Of a stretch of DNA of 64,000 nucleotides, positions 33,460-42,155 are shown in pieces. Origin of the DNA: Candidatus Hydrogenedentes bacterium ADurb.Bin170 (GTDB lineage Bacteria; Hydrogenedentota; Hydrogenedentia; Hydrogenedentales; CAITNO01); NCBI GenBank assembly GCA_002070275.1, contig MWCY01000016.1, positions 1 to 64,000 on the forward strand, read 5' to 3'. Each line of letters begins with the position of its first letter. Position 1 is the first letter of the stretch. The translations under genes and the position numbers were made by a program. Below the pieces are notes generated by a model. That model saw only the letters and a program-made list of their open reading frames with translations. It was not told the DNA's origin and ran no database searches.

Positions 33460-35928
33460 TCACCTCGCTTTCGCAGGTATTTTCCGGAGTCGTCCGGATT
33501 TTGCCGGGAGTTCGGCATCGGGGAACAGAAAATGAAATTCTCCACTGGTTTTATCCACCTCGATACGGAGGGCGCCACCCTTTTGAAGTTTTCCAAAAAG
33601 GATTTCATCAGCCAAGGGTGTCTCTATTTCATTTGCGATAAACCGCGCCAGAGGGCGTGCCCCAAATTTCGGATCGTACCCTTCGTCAGCAATTTTGGTC
33701 TTCGCCTTTTCGCTCACAGTGAGCACGACACGACGCTCCTCCAATTGCTGATTCAGCTGCCGGATAAGTTTATCCACAATCATAAGAACCACCTCCCTGT
33801 TCAGGTGATTAAAGGTTATCGTGGCATCCAGCCTGTTTCTGAATTCGGGAGAAAGAAGTTTTTCAATGGCCTTTTCGCTTTTACTGCGGCTGTCCTCAGC
33901 CGATGATGTAAAGCCTATTGTAGTTGAAACGAGCTCTCTTGCACCGGCATTGGAAGTCATAATAAGGACAACATTCCGAAAATCCGCTTTTCTGCCGTTG
34001 TTGTCTGTCAGGGTAGCGTTGTCCATCACTTGCAGCAGTATATTGAAGAGATCCGCATGCGCCTTTTCGATTTCATCGAGGAGCAGCACTGTGTACGGGT
34101 TCCTGCGAATTTCATCGACAAGCAGCCCGCCCTGATCAAAGCCCACATAGCCCGGTGGCGCGCCTATGAGACGGGACACGGCATGCTGTTCCATGAATTC
34201 GCTCATGTCGTAACGGGCAAAGTGATTTCCCAGACACAGCGCAAGCTGCCGTGCCGCTTCTGTTTTCCCCACACCAGTGGGCCCTGTGAAAAGAAAACAT
34301 CCGACAGGACGTGCGGGAGCACCAAGGCCGGCACGGGAACGCTTAATCGCGCGTGCCAGATGAAGCAAAGCTTCATCCTGCCCGAAAACATTCGCTTTCA
34401 GATCTTCTTCCAGCCGGGCGAGGCGTTTCTGCTCTGTGACATTAATTCGCAATTCGGGTATTCCCGCATACTCAGAAACGAGTTTTTCTATGTCGCCCGG
34501 TAAAACGTTTTTAGTCCGTCCTTCCTCTGCAGTGCGGATCATTGCCGCCGCCTCATCTATAAGATCAATTGCTTTGTCGGGCAGGAAACGGTCGTTCATA
34601 TAACGCACAGACAGATCTACAGCTGTTCTGAGTGTTTCATCGGAAAAAGACACCCCGTGATGTGCCTCATAATCCTTCTGCAATCCTTTGAGAATCTCAT
34701 AGCTTTCTTGTGCCGTGGGCTCCGCCAGATCAATTTTCTGAAAGCGGCGGGACAGGGCATGATCATTTTCTATATAGGCTTTATAGTCTTTATAGGTTGT
34801 GGTTCCGATACAGCGCAAAGTCCCTTGAGCCAAAGCAGGCTTCATAAGAGAGACGGCATCAATCGTGCATTCAACCGTTGCGCCGGCGCCGACCATGGTA
34901 TGAATCTCGTCAACAAACAGAATCACATTGCCACGCGCTATCAGGGCATCCAGTATTTCCTTGACCCGCTCTTCAAATTCCCCGCGATACTTTGCTCCTG
35001 CCAGAAGAGCTGCCATATCCAGCGAAATGACTTCTTTTGAACGCAGCTCTTCCGGAACACGGACAGGCGTCTCCTGGAAACGGGATTGAAAAAGGAGCAA
35101 CGCCAATCCTTCGGCAAGGGCTGTTTTCCCTGTCCCCGGTTCTCCGACGAAAAGAAGATTATTTTTTTTGCGGCGGCACAGCACGCGCAGTGCCCGTTTC
35201 AATTCCTGCTCCCGGCCGATTAAGGGCTCGATTTTTCCGTCTGCAGCCCGCATGGTAAGTGAATCGGTGCATCTGCTGAGCTGCAAATCACTTTCACGCT
35301 CCCGATGCCACTGCCTATAATCCTCCCCTTCCCTGCCATCCTCGTCTTCCAGGTCATCGTTACAAAGTTCCACTCCCTCGTCGTCATCCTCCGGATCATC
35401 AGACCCGGAATCATCGTCGTAATAATCACATAATTCTTTAAGCCACGTGGCCCGTATCACCCCGCCCGTCATTACGCTTGCCTGCACTGTATGGGAGGAG
35501 ATGTCGTAACTGCTCAGGATATAGGAGGCGAAAGAATCCTTTTGGTCCATCATGGCAAGCAACAGGCCCAGAAGTCTTGTCTTTCCGTCTTCTTCCCCCT
35601 TTCCATTTTCCTTCCCCTCTCTCTCGTGCGCCCTCTCCATCTCCCTCTGGCTGTGTTTTTTTGCGCGCTCAAGCATTTCTCTGTATGCGGGCGTAGGCAG
35701 CACTTCCTCGTTATTGCTTCCGCTCACCATTTCAACCTCGGTCTCCAGGTAGAGTTTTAAATGCTCTTTCAGCGTATCCGGGTTCACGCCGCACTGGGTG
35801 AGAAGCTGCCGTGCTTCGCTATTCATACTCATCGCGAGGAGTACATGCTCTGTACATAGATAGCGGTTGCCCAGGCGGATTGCCTCCTGAGCAGCTTTTC
35901 GAAGAATTAATTCAATCAACATTGCCAT
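33460..35928 (-). CDS. clpA: ATP-dependent Clp protease ATP-binding subunit ClpA
   Basis: An 822-residue unfoldase that feeds proteins into the ClpP protease. The N domain (1-150) holds the two Clp repeats. The first AAA module has Walker A GEPGTGKTALAEG and LFVDEIHTMVG; the second has GPTGVGKTEAARQ, LLLDEIEKAH and the sensor SNAGARE. The gene lies directly after clpS, confirming ClpA rather than ClpB or ClpC. Unusual is a very acidic stretch at residues 168-205 between the N domain and the first AAA module, plus a charged insert at 95-117. ATG 35928 and 35922 are both possible. No clpP is in the window. Confidence 0.96.
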   Translation of the reverse strand: MAMLIELILRKAAQEAIRLGNRYLCTEHVLLAMSMNSEARQLLTQCGVNPDTLKEHLKLYLETEVEMVSGSNNEEVLPTPAYREMLERAKKHSQREMERAHEREGKENGKGEEDGKTRLLGLLLAMMDQKDSFASYILSSYDISSHTVQASVMTGGVIRATWLKELCDYYDDDSGSDDPEDDDEGVELCNDDLEDEDGREGEDYRQWHRERESDLQLSRCTDSLTMRAADGKIEPLIGREQELKRALRVLCRRKKNNLLFVGEPGTGKTALAEGLALLLFQSRFQETPVRVPEELRSKEVISLDMAALLAGAKYRGEFEERVKEILDALIARGNVILFVDEIHTMVGAGATVECTIDAVSLMKPALAQGTLRCIGTTTYKDYKAYIENDHALSRRFQKIDLAEPTAQESYEILKGLQKDYEAHHGVSFSDETLRTAVDLSVRYMNDRFLPDKAIDLIDEAAAMIRTAEEGRTKNVLPGDIEKLVSEYAGIPELRINVTEQKRLARLEEDLKANVFGQDEALLHLARAIKRSRAGLGAPARPVGCFLFTGPTGVGKTEAARQLALCLGNHFARYDMSEFMEQHAVSRLIGAPPGYVGFDQGGLLVDEIRRNPYTVLLLDEIEKAHADLFNILLQVMDNATLTDNNGRKADFRNVVLIMTSNAGARELVSTTIGFTSSAEDSRSKSEKAIEKLLSPEFRNRLDATITFNHLNREVVLMIVDKLIRQLNQQLEERRVVLTVSEKAKTKIADEGYDPKFGARPLARFIANEIETPLADEILFGKLQKGGALRIEVDKTSGEFHFLFPDAELPAKSGRLRKIPAKAR

Positions 35929-35970
35929 CGGTAAAGTACTCCATCAGGAAAAAGGTAGTTGCTGTTCTGT

Positions 35971-36282
35971 CTATTCCTGCATCAGGGTGCATCGCAGCGG
36001 AAAACCTGCAGCCGCAGCAAGCTGACGCACCTGTTCCTGCTTTGCCTCTGCAATCTCTTTAACGTAAACGCCGGCAATTCCCATTCCCTCATAATGAATT
36101 TGAAACATGAGTTCTACGGCGTCATCGAAGCTTTTCAAAAAAACGTCGAGTAAAATCATCACTACAAAGTCCATTGTAGTGACATCATCGTTCAACAAAA
36201 TGACCTTATACCGCTTTCCCCACTCAGGAAGCTGTGCGGTATTGGTCTGGTCTTTCACCTCACACGATGTACAAGACGACAT
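35971..36282 (-). CDS. clpS: Clp protease adaptor ClpS
   Basis: A 103-residue adaptor that hands N-degron proteins to ClpA. The core reads KRYKVILLNDDVTTMDFVVMIL, where the NDD motif contacts the ClpA N domain and substrate, and ends with the YVKEIAEAKQEQVRQLA helix. The first 20 residues are a flexible tail with two cysteines (SSCTSC). It is the first gene of the clpS-clpA-nudix operon, 42 nt before clpA, and is divergent from nifS. Confidence 0.95.
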   Translation of the reverse strand: MSSCTSCEVKDQTNTAQLPEWGKRYKVILLNDDVTTMDFVVMILLDVFLKSFDDAVELMFQIHYEGMGIAGVYVKEIAEAKQEQVRQLAAAAGFPLRCTLMQE

Positions 36283-36456
36283 AGGCTGCTATCCTGTCCA
36301 GATGTTTTCATCGGGTAAATGGTACTTGAGTTAAACTGTCCTTATCAACCCATTAAAGCCCCTGCATCTGACATGGAATATTCATTTTGTTTTGCGTGTT
36401 GGACATCCGGGGTGTTTCTATTCTAAAATTCCATTGATTCAACGGGAGTATTTATT

Positions 36457-37641
36457 ATGACACAGCGCCAGGTATATCTGGATAATAATGCCACGACCCC
36501 CTTGCATCCGGAAGTGCAGAAAGCACTGATCGATGCGCTCCCTCTGTTCGGAAATCCATCCAGCATGCACGGTTACGGACGGGAAGCCCGATCCAAGACA
36601 GAAGAAGCCCGGGAGAAAATTGCCGCCTTTATCGGTGCCCTCCCGGAAGAAATCATATTTACCGGCAGTGGCTCCGAGGCAAACAACACGGTGCTTTCCA
36701 TCACGGGATGTCCTGCCACGGAGTGTTCCTGTGACCGTGGCCAGAGAACACATATTGTTACTACGACCATTGAGCATCCCTGTGTTCTGGAGACCTCGGG
36801 CTGTCTGTCCGGACGAGGAACGCCGGTTACTTATATACCGGTCGATCAGTACGGAATCGTGGATATGGACGCTTTGCGCGCCAGCATCACCGATCACACC
36901 GGTGTTGTTTCCGTTATGATGGCAAACAACGAAATCGGTACGATCCAGAATATTAAAGAATTGGCAAAGCTCGCCCACGAAAAGGGCGCATGGTTTCACA
37001 CGGATGCTGTGCAGGCTGTAGGCAAGGTGCCTATTAACGTTCGTGATCTTGATGTGGATTTTCTGACACTTTCCGCCCATAAAATTTATGGTCCCAAAGG
37101 AATCGGTGCACTGTACGTCAAGCGCGGCGTGCCTTTCTGCCCGCTGATTCGAGGCGGCCATCAGGAACGGGGTCGCCGGGCGGGGACAGAAAATACCCTG
37201 GGCGTCATCGGTTTGGGCAAGGCTGTAGAAATGCGCTCTCTTGAAATGGCCGAAGAGTCCCTGCGTTTTCATGCCATGAAAGAAGCCTTGAGAAAAGGGA
37301 TTGAGGATCTGATCCCCGATGTACGCTTCAACGGACATCCCGACCAGTCTCTCGCCAGTACGCTGAATGTTTCTTTTGCCGGTGCCGAAGGCGAAAGCAT
37401 TCTCCTTTACCTTGACCTTGAAGGAATTGCCGTGTCCACAGGTTCCGCCTGTGCCTCCGGATCTCTGGATCCTTCCCATGTCCTGCTTGCGACAGGTGTC
37501 CCCGTTGAACAGGCGCACGGCTCCATACGCATCAGCATGGGAAGAGAAAATACAATGACAGATGTTGACTATTTACTGGACAAACTCCCGGGCATCATCG
37601 CCAGAATCAGGGATATGTCCACAGTATACAGGAGAAAATAA
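36457..37641 (+). CDS. nifS: Cysteine desulfurase (NifS/IscS-like)
   Basis: A 394-residue PLP enzyme that removes sulfur from cysteine for Fe-S cluster building. Hallmarks are YLDNNATTPLHPEV at the N-terminus, GSGSEANNTVL, the substrate loop, the PLP lysine in SAHKIYGPKGIGALY, GTENTLG-type RAGTENTLG, and the catalytic cysteine in STGSACASGSLDPS. The loop around that cysteine is the group I kind (NifS/IscS). GGGAG precedes the ATG. It is followed five bases later by a NifU-like scaffold gene, so the pair is a minimal Fe-S assembly unit. No IscR regulator is nearby. Confidence 0.96.
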   Translation: MTQRQVYLDNNATTPLHPEVQKALIDALPLFGNPSSMHGYGREARSKTEEAREKIAAFIGALPEEIIFTGSGSEANNTVLSITGCPATECSCDRGQRTHIVTTTIEHPCVLETSGCLSGRGTPVTYIPVDQYGIVDMDALRASITDHTGVVSVMMANNEIGTIQNIKELAKLAHEKGAWFHTDAVQAVGKVPINVRDLDVDFLTLSAHKIYGPKGIGALYVKRGVPFCPLIRGGHQERGRRAGTENTLGVIGLGKAVEMRSLEMAEESLRFHAMKEALRKGIEDLIPDVRFNGHPDQSLASTLNVSFAGAEGESILLYLDLEGIAVSTGSACASGSLDPSHVLLATGVPVEQAHGSIRISMGRENTMTDVDYLLDKLPGIIARIRDMSTVYRRK

Positions 37642-37645
37642 AGCC

Positions 37646-38251
37646 ATGAGCGCACACCAGTCCTGGGCCTATACCGAGCAGGTTAAAGATCATTTTGTCA
37701 ATCCCCGCAATGTTCTCCGCGAAGAAAACTACGAGGAGGACGGAAAAGGGCTTGTCGGCAATATTCAATGCGGCGATGAGATGCTGGTTTTAATTAAAGT
37801 TGACCGCAACACAGACACCATAACCGACTGCAAATGGCGCACCTATGGCTGTGCCAGCGCTATTGCCAGCACGTCCGCCATGTCTGAAATTGTGATAGGG
37901 ATGCCTCTTGACGAAGCGTTTAAAGTCGGTCCCAAACAAATCACCGCTGCACTGGGTCAGCTTCCAAACAACAAGATTCACTGTTCCGTTCTAGGCGACA
38001 AGGCGCTGCGTGCAGCCATCAACGACTACTATGAAAGAAACGGACGGCATGATAAAGTGGTTCGCGAGCAGGCGCGTATTGTTTGCACCTGTATGAATGT
38101 CACCGATCTCGAAATAGAAGAAGCGGTGCTGGAAGGCGCACGCACCTTCCTGGAATTGCAGGAACAGACAAAGATGAGCACGGTATGCGGCAAATGCCGG
38201 GATGAAGCAGAGACTCTGCTCAAAGTATACATGCAAAAGCATTTCGGCTGA
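37646..38251 (+). CDS. nifU: NifU-like Fe-S scaffold: IscU domain plus BFD-like domain
   Basis: A 201-residue scaffold. The N-terminal IscU domain has all three cluster cysteines: QCGDEML, YGCASAIASTSA and HCSVLG. From about residue 145 a second domain has the spacing C-x-C (VCTCMNV) then C-x2-C (VCGKCRD), as in the [2Fe-2S] BFD-like middle domain of NifU. The third, Nfu-type domain of full NifU is absent. ATG 37646 follows GGAG; a longer frame overlapping nifS is not needed. It is cotranscribed with nifS. The stop faces the next gene's stop 21 bases on. Confidence 0.93.
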   Translation: MSAHQSWAYTEQVKDHFVNPRNVLREENYEEDGKGLVGNIQCGDEMLVLIKVDRNTDTITDCKWRTYGCASAIASTSAMSEIVIGMPLDEAFKVGPKQITAALGQLPNNKIHCSVLGDKALRAAINDYYERNGRHDKVVREQARIVCTCMNVTDLEIEEAVLEGARTFLELQEQTKMSTVCGKCRDEAETLLKVYMQKHFG

Positions 38252-38272
38252 GCACCGGATCGTACTACCCTG

Positions 38273-39703
38273 TCATTTGCTCAGAATAGTGCCGTCTGCC
38301 AGAATTGCCGTGCTTTTATCAAAACTTTTCGGCAATGTCTGTGCGCGCTCCGCAAACTCTTCCCTGTTCACCGCCCAGGCAGGACTGATTTCCAGTTGCC
38401 ATGCCGCATTGCTTCCGGATTGTTCAGGAATCGCAATCCCAGCCCCTTTCATCCACCCGGACCAATAATCGGTCATGCTCTGCCGTGCCGCAACGACACT
38501 GTTAACACCATCATAATCTTTAATCGGTGTATATTCGCCGAGCCGCTGAATTTCCAGTGCAAGAGGATTTCGGGCAAAACGCAGCGCATCAAAAATAAAA
38601 GTCTCGAATTTGTATCCGTTCGGCGCATCCGGAGAAAAAAGAGTTCCGTCTTCCCGGATACATGGGATTTTTTTGAAAGCCTTGTGCCAGGGAAAGTCTT
38701 CGAAGTGATCATAAATATCCTGAACAAAAGAAACATTGAGCAAATGGATTCCTGAATTTCCGGCAGAAAAGACGGCATCTCCTGAAGCGTCAACCTGCAG
38801 CAGCTGGGGATAGATATCCAATTCGCTGTATTCAATCACACGGTACACTTGGTCGCACAGGCAGTGGACGCCCACCGCTTCTCTCGGGCTGTTGCGACGG
38901 TGACATTTGGACGACATGTCGGACTGCTGCAGTGCGTGATGCCCGATAAAGAGCGGGTCCGCCGCCTGCACCGCCCAGTTATCCACCTGGAAGTAACTGA
39001 GGATTTCAACCCCCCGGCTGGCGGCATCTGCCAGAATTCCTTTTTCCACCAGAGCCTGTACACTGCCCCCGTGACCGCCCGGGCTGACCGCAAGGCGAAA
39101 GGGTGTTTCCAACATCATTTTTCCCTTTTCATTAACACAGGGAATCATCTGCTGTTCAAAAAATAAGATGTTGGCGGGATCCAATGCAAAATAATTCTGC
39201 TGTTTGAAAAACGCACGGGTAGCGTCGCCATTTGCAGGGCTGACCATGATGTACCAGGGCAACACGGTGCCATAATACCGCTGAAGCCCCCGGATCTTTT
39301 CCGCATGATACTGGAACAGCGAATGACCGGTGAGGGCACCGATGGGATAACTGCCTTTGGGTCCGTCAAAGCCGAGTCTCGTTCCCTGACCTCCGGCAAC
39401 AGTGAAGCAGGCGACTTTGCCCGCACGGATCAGTGCCTCTCCCGCATCGCCGGCTTCCCGGGCACGGCGATCTTTCGGTGCAACCAGGTCGACCGGTTTT
39501 ATCTCATCGTAGTACTCTGCAGGCGGCTCTGTAATCACCAGAGACTCAATCAGTCTTTTCATCTCCGGGAATTTTACCTCTGAAATACTTCGGAGCAGTA
39601 TTGCTTTCTCGTTGTGATTCAGATCCTCCCAGAAGTCGAAAAGATGTGATTGTCCATATTGTTCAGTGAGGTCACGATGCGTTGACTCGTCCATAGTGCT
39701 CAT
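38273..39703 (-). CDS. UDPGP-family nucleotidyltransferase (UDP-GlcNAc pyrophosphorylase-like)
   Basis: A 476-residue enzyme of the eukaryote-like UDPGP family (UAP1/AGX type). It would join UTP with N-acetylglucosamine-1-phosphate or a similar sugar phosphate. The nucleotide-binding loop GGQGTRLGFDGPKGSYPIG starts near residue 103. SPGGHGGS, the uridine contact, the substrate region SGIHLLNVSFV and FETFIFDAL fit UAP1 rather than GalU. Bacteria often use GlmU instead, so this type is typical of a few phyla. The BadF-type kinase further upstream could supply the sugar phosphate. Sugar specificity inferred. Confidence 0.85.
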   Translation of the reverse strand: MSTMDESTHRDLTEQYGQSHLFDFWEDLNHNEKAILLRSISEVKFPEMKRLIESLVITEPPAEYYDEIKPVDLVAPKDRRAREAGDAGEALIRAGKVACFTVAGGQGTRLGFDGPKGSYPIGALTGHSLFQYHAEKIRGLQRYYGTVLPWYIMVSPANGDATRAFFKQQNYFALDPANILFFEQQMIPCVNEKGKMMLETPFRLAVSPGGHGGSVQALVEKGILADAASRGVEILSYFQVDNWAVQAADPLFIGHHALQQSDMSSKCHRRNSPREAVGVHCLCDQVYRVIEYSELDIYPQLLQVDASGDAVFSAGNSGIHLLNVSFVQDIYDHFEDFPWHKAFKKIPCIREDGTLFSPDAPNGYKFETFIFDALRFARNPLALEIQRLGEYTPIKDYDGVNSVVAARQSMTDYWSGWMKGAGIAIPEQSGSNAAWQLEISPAWAVNREEFAERAQTLPKSFDKSTAILADGTILSK

Positions 39704-39868
39704 TACAGCTCCTGAATATTTACAATTCAGCCTTTAGTTAAAAGTGTTTTTGAAAACTGCGGATCTTAACTCTGCTTCCCGTCCACACCCCGAAAACAAT
39801 GAATCGCAGGATAGTTAAGTCGACAGAATATCCCGTCATAAAATCAGATGCGCCTCCTGCATGCACGT

Positions 39869-39899
39869 ATTATAGCGCCTGCCCACAGGCTGTAATCAA
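39869..39899 (-). promoter_or_regulatory. Candidate promoter of the UDPGP gene
   Basis: On the minus strand: -10 TATAAT (39869-39874) with -35 TTGATT (39894-39899) and a 19-nt spacer, one or two bases longer than ideal. The leader to 39703 would be about 160 nt. Confidence 0.4.
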
Positions 39900-39928
39900 A
39901 AGCGCAAGCAAAAGAAATTGCAAGCAAT

Positions 39929-41056
39929 CTAACGTACTGCTCCGGGCATAGACACAAAAACAGGAAGGCATTGCCTGTAGGTTTTCGCTGCGGTATGAAT
40001 AAGCAGCGTAACGCTGCTTCTGTTAAACCCGGGAGGCATATCAGCCCTTGCGGAAAAGCGCGCAATCCACCGGTCGGGCGCAAGAGGCTCGAAAGAGCCG
40101 GCGAGCAATTCACTTTCGCCATCAGGCATTGAAACGCTGAAGGCTTCCGTACAGTGAATGGTCAGCTCCGCCTGGTGCTCCGGATAATGAATATTGATAC
40201 CGCCGTTAAGATGCTCCATCGGTATGCTGAAGGGAGCTGTTACTTCTCCCGTTGCCGGAGTCCGGTATGCATCGAAACGCTCCAGATCGGTGACAATGTA
40301 AAAATAGTCCTCGAACTTGCCGGGGCTGTGTGCGGAATTTAACCGGGCTGTTATGATGTACTCGCTTCTTCCCGGCGTCCGCCACTCCTCTTCGGGCACC
40401 ATTTTAAAGGATAAATCAAGAGGCGGGCACACAGGAGGTTTCTCGTTTTCCACATAAAAAGCCACCTCTTTCACCGAAAGGGGCTGGTCAATAAGAGAGC
40501 GAAAGCACTGAGATGCTTCCGCCTCAACGCCTTGCTCCACTGTACCGAATTCCATTGTTTCCGGTTCGAGTACAAACTCGGGATCCACCCGTGCCTCCAC
40601 TTCCAGATTGACCTTAGCATGCCGGGGATCGTTGCTGCCGATGGACACTGTTTTTTTCGAGTAAAAACCGTAGACACCGGAAGGGAGCATTGTAATATTC
40701 AGTTCGGCTGAACCGCCGGGCGGGATCCTCTTTTTTCCGTCTGCCATAGCCGCTCTGGTGCATAAACCACATGAAGTCAGCAGACTTCGAATTTCAAGAG
40801 GACTCTTTCCGTCGTTAAAAATAAGAATACTTTTCGTGGTTGTTCTGTCCCGAGGAATTACCCCGAAGTCAAAGGAATCCTTCTCAAGACGAATCTTTGG
40901 TGCATCCTCCATAGAAACGTCAATGGGAGGAGACAGCCCATCATCAAAAGTGACGTTGTTATAGCGTGAAAGAGAATGCTGATTGGCGGCAAAAAGAATA
41001 AAAACAGAAAGCAGTAGCAGTACAGCAATGACTACATAAGACGCCTTGATTTTCAT
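39929..41056 (-). CDS. DUF1573 membrane-anchored protein
   Basis: A 375-residue protein with one N-terminal transmembrane helix (VVIAVLLLLSVFILFAA), the rest probably periplasmic and all-beta. Residues about 55-150 match DUF1573: FDFGVIPRDRTTTKSILIFNDGKSPLEI is the hallmark start, split by a loop, followed by a Cys pair in SCGLC. A second Ig-like repeat follows at about 160-250. The domain is abundant in Bacteroidetes and PVC-type bacteria; its role is unknown. ATG 41056 lies three bases after the BadF-kinase stop, so the two are one operon. Confidence 0.85.
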   Translation of the reverse strand: MKIKASYVVIAVLLLLSVFILFAANQHSLSRYNNVTFDDGLSPPIDVSMEDAPKIRLEKDSFDFGVIPRDRTTTKSILIFNDGKSPLEIRSLLTSCGLCTRAAMADGKKRIPPGGSAELNITMLPSGVYGFYSKKTVSIGSNDPRHAKVNLEVEARVDPEFVLEPETMEFGTVEQGVEAEASQCFRSLIDQPLSVKEVAFYVENEKPPVCPPLDLSFKMVPEEEWRTPGRSEYIITARLNSAHSPGKFEDYFYIVTDLERFDAYRTPATGEVTAPFSIPMEHLNGGINIHYPEHQAELTIHCTEAFSVSMPDGESELLAGSFEPLAPDRWIARFSARADMPPGFNRSSVTLLIHTAAKTYRQCLPVFVSMPGAVR

Positions 41057-41059
41057 GAT

Positions 41060-42070
41060 TTATTCCGCCTGAAAGCTAATCCCGAACTTTAAAGCCGCTT
41101 CATCCAGGGAACGGGACAGCACTGCATATTTTTCATCTGTAACGGGCGCATCCATTTCCATGCCCAGCAGCAGAGCGCCGACTACAGGCTCGTAAAGGGC
41201 GTGAACGGTCCTTGCGCCCGGGCACTCCCGGTGTATACGTGCGGTCATAACATCCTTCAGCACAGGGCTTTGCCCTTTAAATACACTTCCTGTCATGACT
41301 ATGTCAAACTCATCCCGGCACATTTCCAGTTTGCGCGCTACAGCAGTTACCATATCCGCCAGATACTTACCGCCCCACTCCAGAATAGAGCAGGCAATCT
41401 GATCGCCTTCCCAGGCAGCCTCAAAAACCAGTTTTGCCATCGGTTCGAGATCGGCATAGGTGATCCGCCCGTAATACATTTCATGAAACAATGCTTCTAT
41501 GTCCGGGCAGCCGGATCGGGTCACAAATTTTTCTGTCAGTCGTGTTTCACCTAAAATACCGTCCCGGCTGCGCCATACCGCTTTCAGGCCTTCAATGCCG
41601 ATGCTTGATCCGCTCACCATGTCTCCAAAATCTTCGTTGATGCCACCCACCCGCGTTTTTTTGCCCGCGCGGTTAACCCCTGCACAAACGCATCCGGTAC
41701 CGCAGGCAATCACAATACCAAAGGGATCTTTGGTTCCACCGCGCAACCCGCCCATAGAATCGTTTTCAAAAGTACGGGGAATATCTCCCATAATGGGATA
41801 AAGCAATTCTTTTTCCAGCATGACATAGTCTTCGGGAAGATCGGCGCCCGCCACACCCAGACCGATAGCAGAAATCTGGTTTAATTTCAGGCCTGCTGTC
41901 TCAAGAGCGCCGTCAATGGCTTTCTGAAATTCAACCGCTGCGGCAGGTACGCCAGCCACTTCATAATTACCGGGGCCACCGGCGCCAAAGCCCAGCACAT
42001 GTCCGGAAGCATCACCCACCAGGCAAAAAGTTTTTGTTCCACCGGCATCAAGACCCAGATAGTATTTCAT
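41060..42070 (-). CDS. BadF/BadG-type ATPase, N-acetylglucosamine kinase-like
   Basis: A 336-residue ASKHA-fold ATPase. It begins with the phosphate-1 motif YLGLDAGGTKTFCLV; IGLGVAGADLP, the adenosine region and IACGTGCVCAG follow. These match the BcrAD_BadFG family and, within it, N-acetylglucosamine or glucosamine kinases, which phosphorylate amino sugars recovered from cell wall or chitin. No cysteine cluster of the radical-enzyme activators is present, so the sugar kinase reading is preferred. AAGGAAAG lies before the ATG. It is followed by the DUF1573 gene. Confidence 0.85.
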   Translation of the reverse strand: MKYYLGLDAGGTKTFCLVGDASGHVLGFGAGGPGNYEVAGVPAAAVEFQKAIDGALETAGLKLNQISAIGLGVAGADLPEDYVMLEKELLYPIMGDIPRTFENDSMGGLRGGTKDPFGIVIACGTGCVCAGVNRAGKKTRVGGINEDFGDMVSGSSIGIEGLKAVWRSRDGILGETRLTEKFVTRSGCPDIEALFHEMYYGRITYADLEPMAKLVFEAAWEGDQIACSILEWGGKYLADMVTAVARKLEMCRDEFDIVMTGSVFKGQSPVLKDVMTARIHRECPGARTVHALYEPVVGALLLGMEMDAPVTDEKYAVLSRSLDEAALKFGISFQAE

Positions 42071-42090
42071 TTTTACTCTTTCCTTAATTT

Positions 42091-42131
42091 AAAGAACAAA
42101 TCGGGCGCGGAAAGTTTTTTCCCGCGCCCGA
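42091..42131 (-). terminator. Terminator after cpoB
   Basis: On the minus strand TCGGGCGCGG and CCGCGCCCGA form a 10-bp GC-rich stem with an 11-nt loop, followed by TTTGTTCTTT. It lies 25 nt after the cpoB stop and ends the pal-cpoB operon. Confidence 0.75.
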
Positions 42132-42155
42132 CACTATTAACAACACGACAAGAGA

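Noticed and set aside
39738-39839. 33-codon minus-strand ORF upstream of the UDPGP gene
   Set aside because: AGGAGG is present but 13 bases from the ATG, too far, and the peptide shows no pattern.
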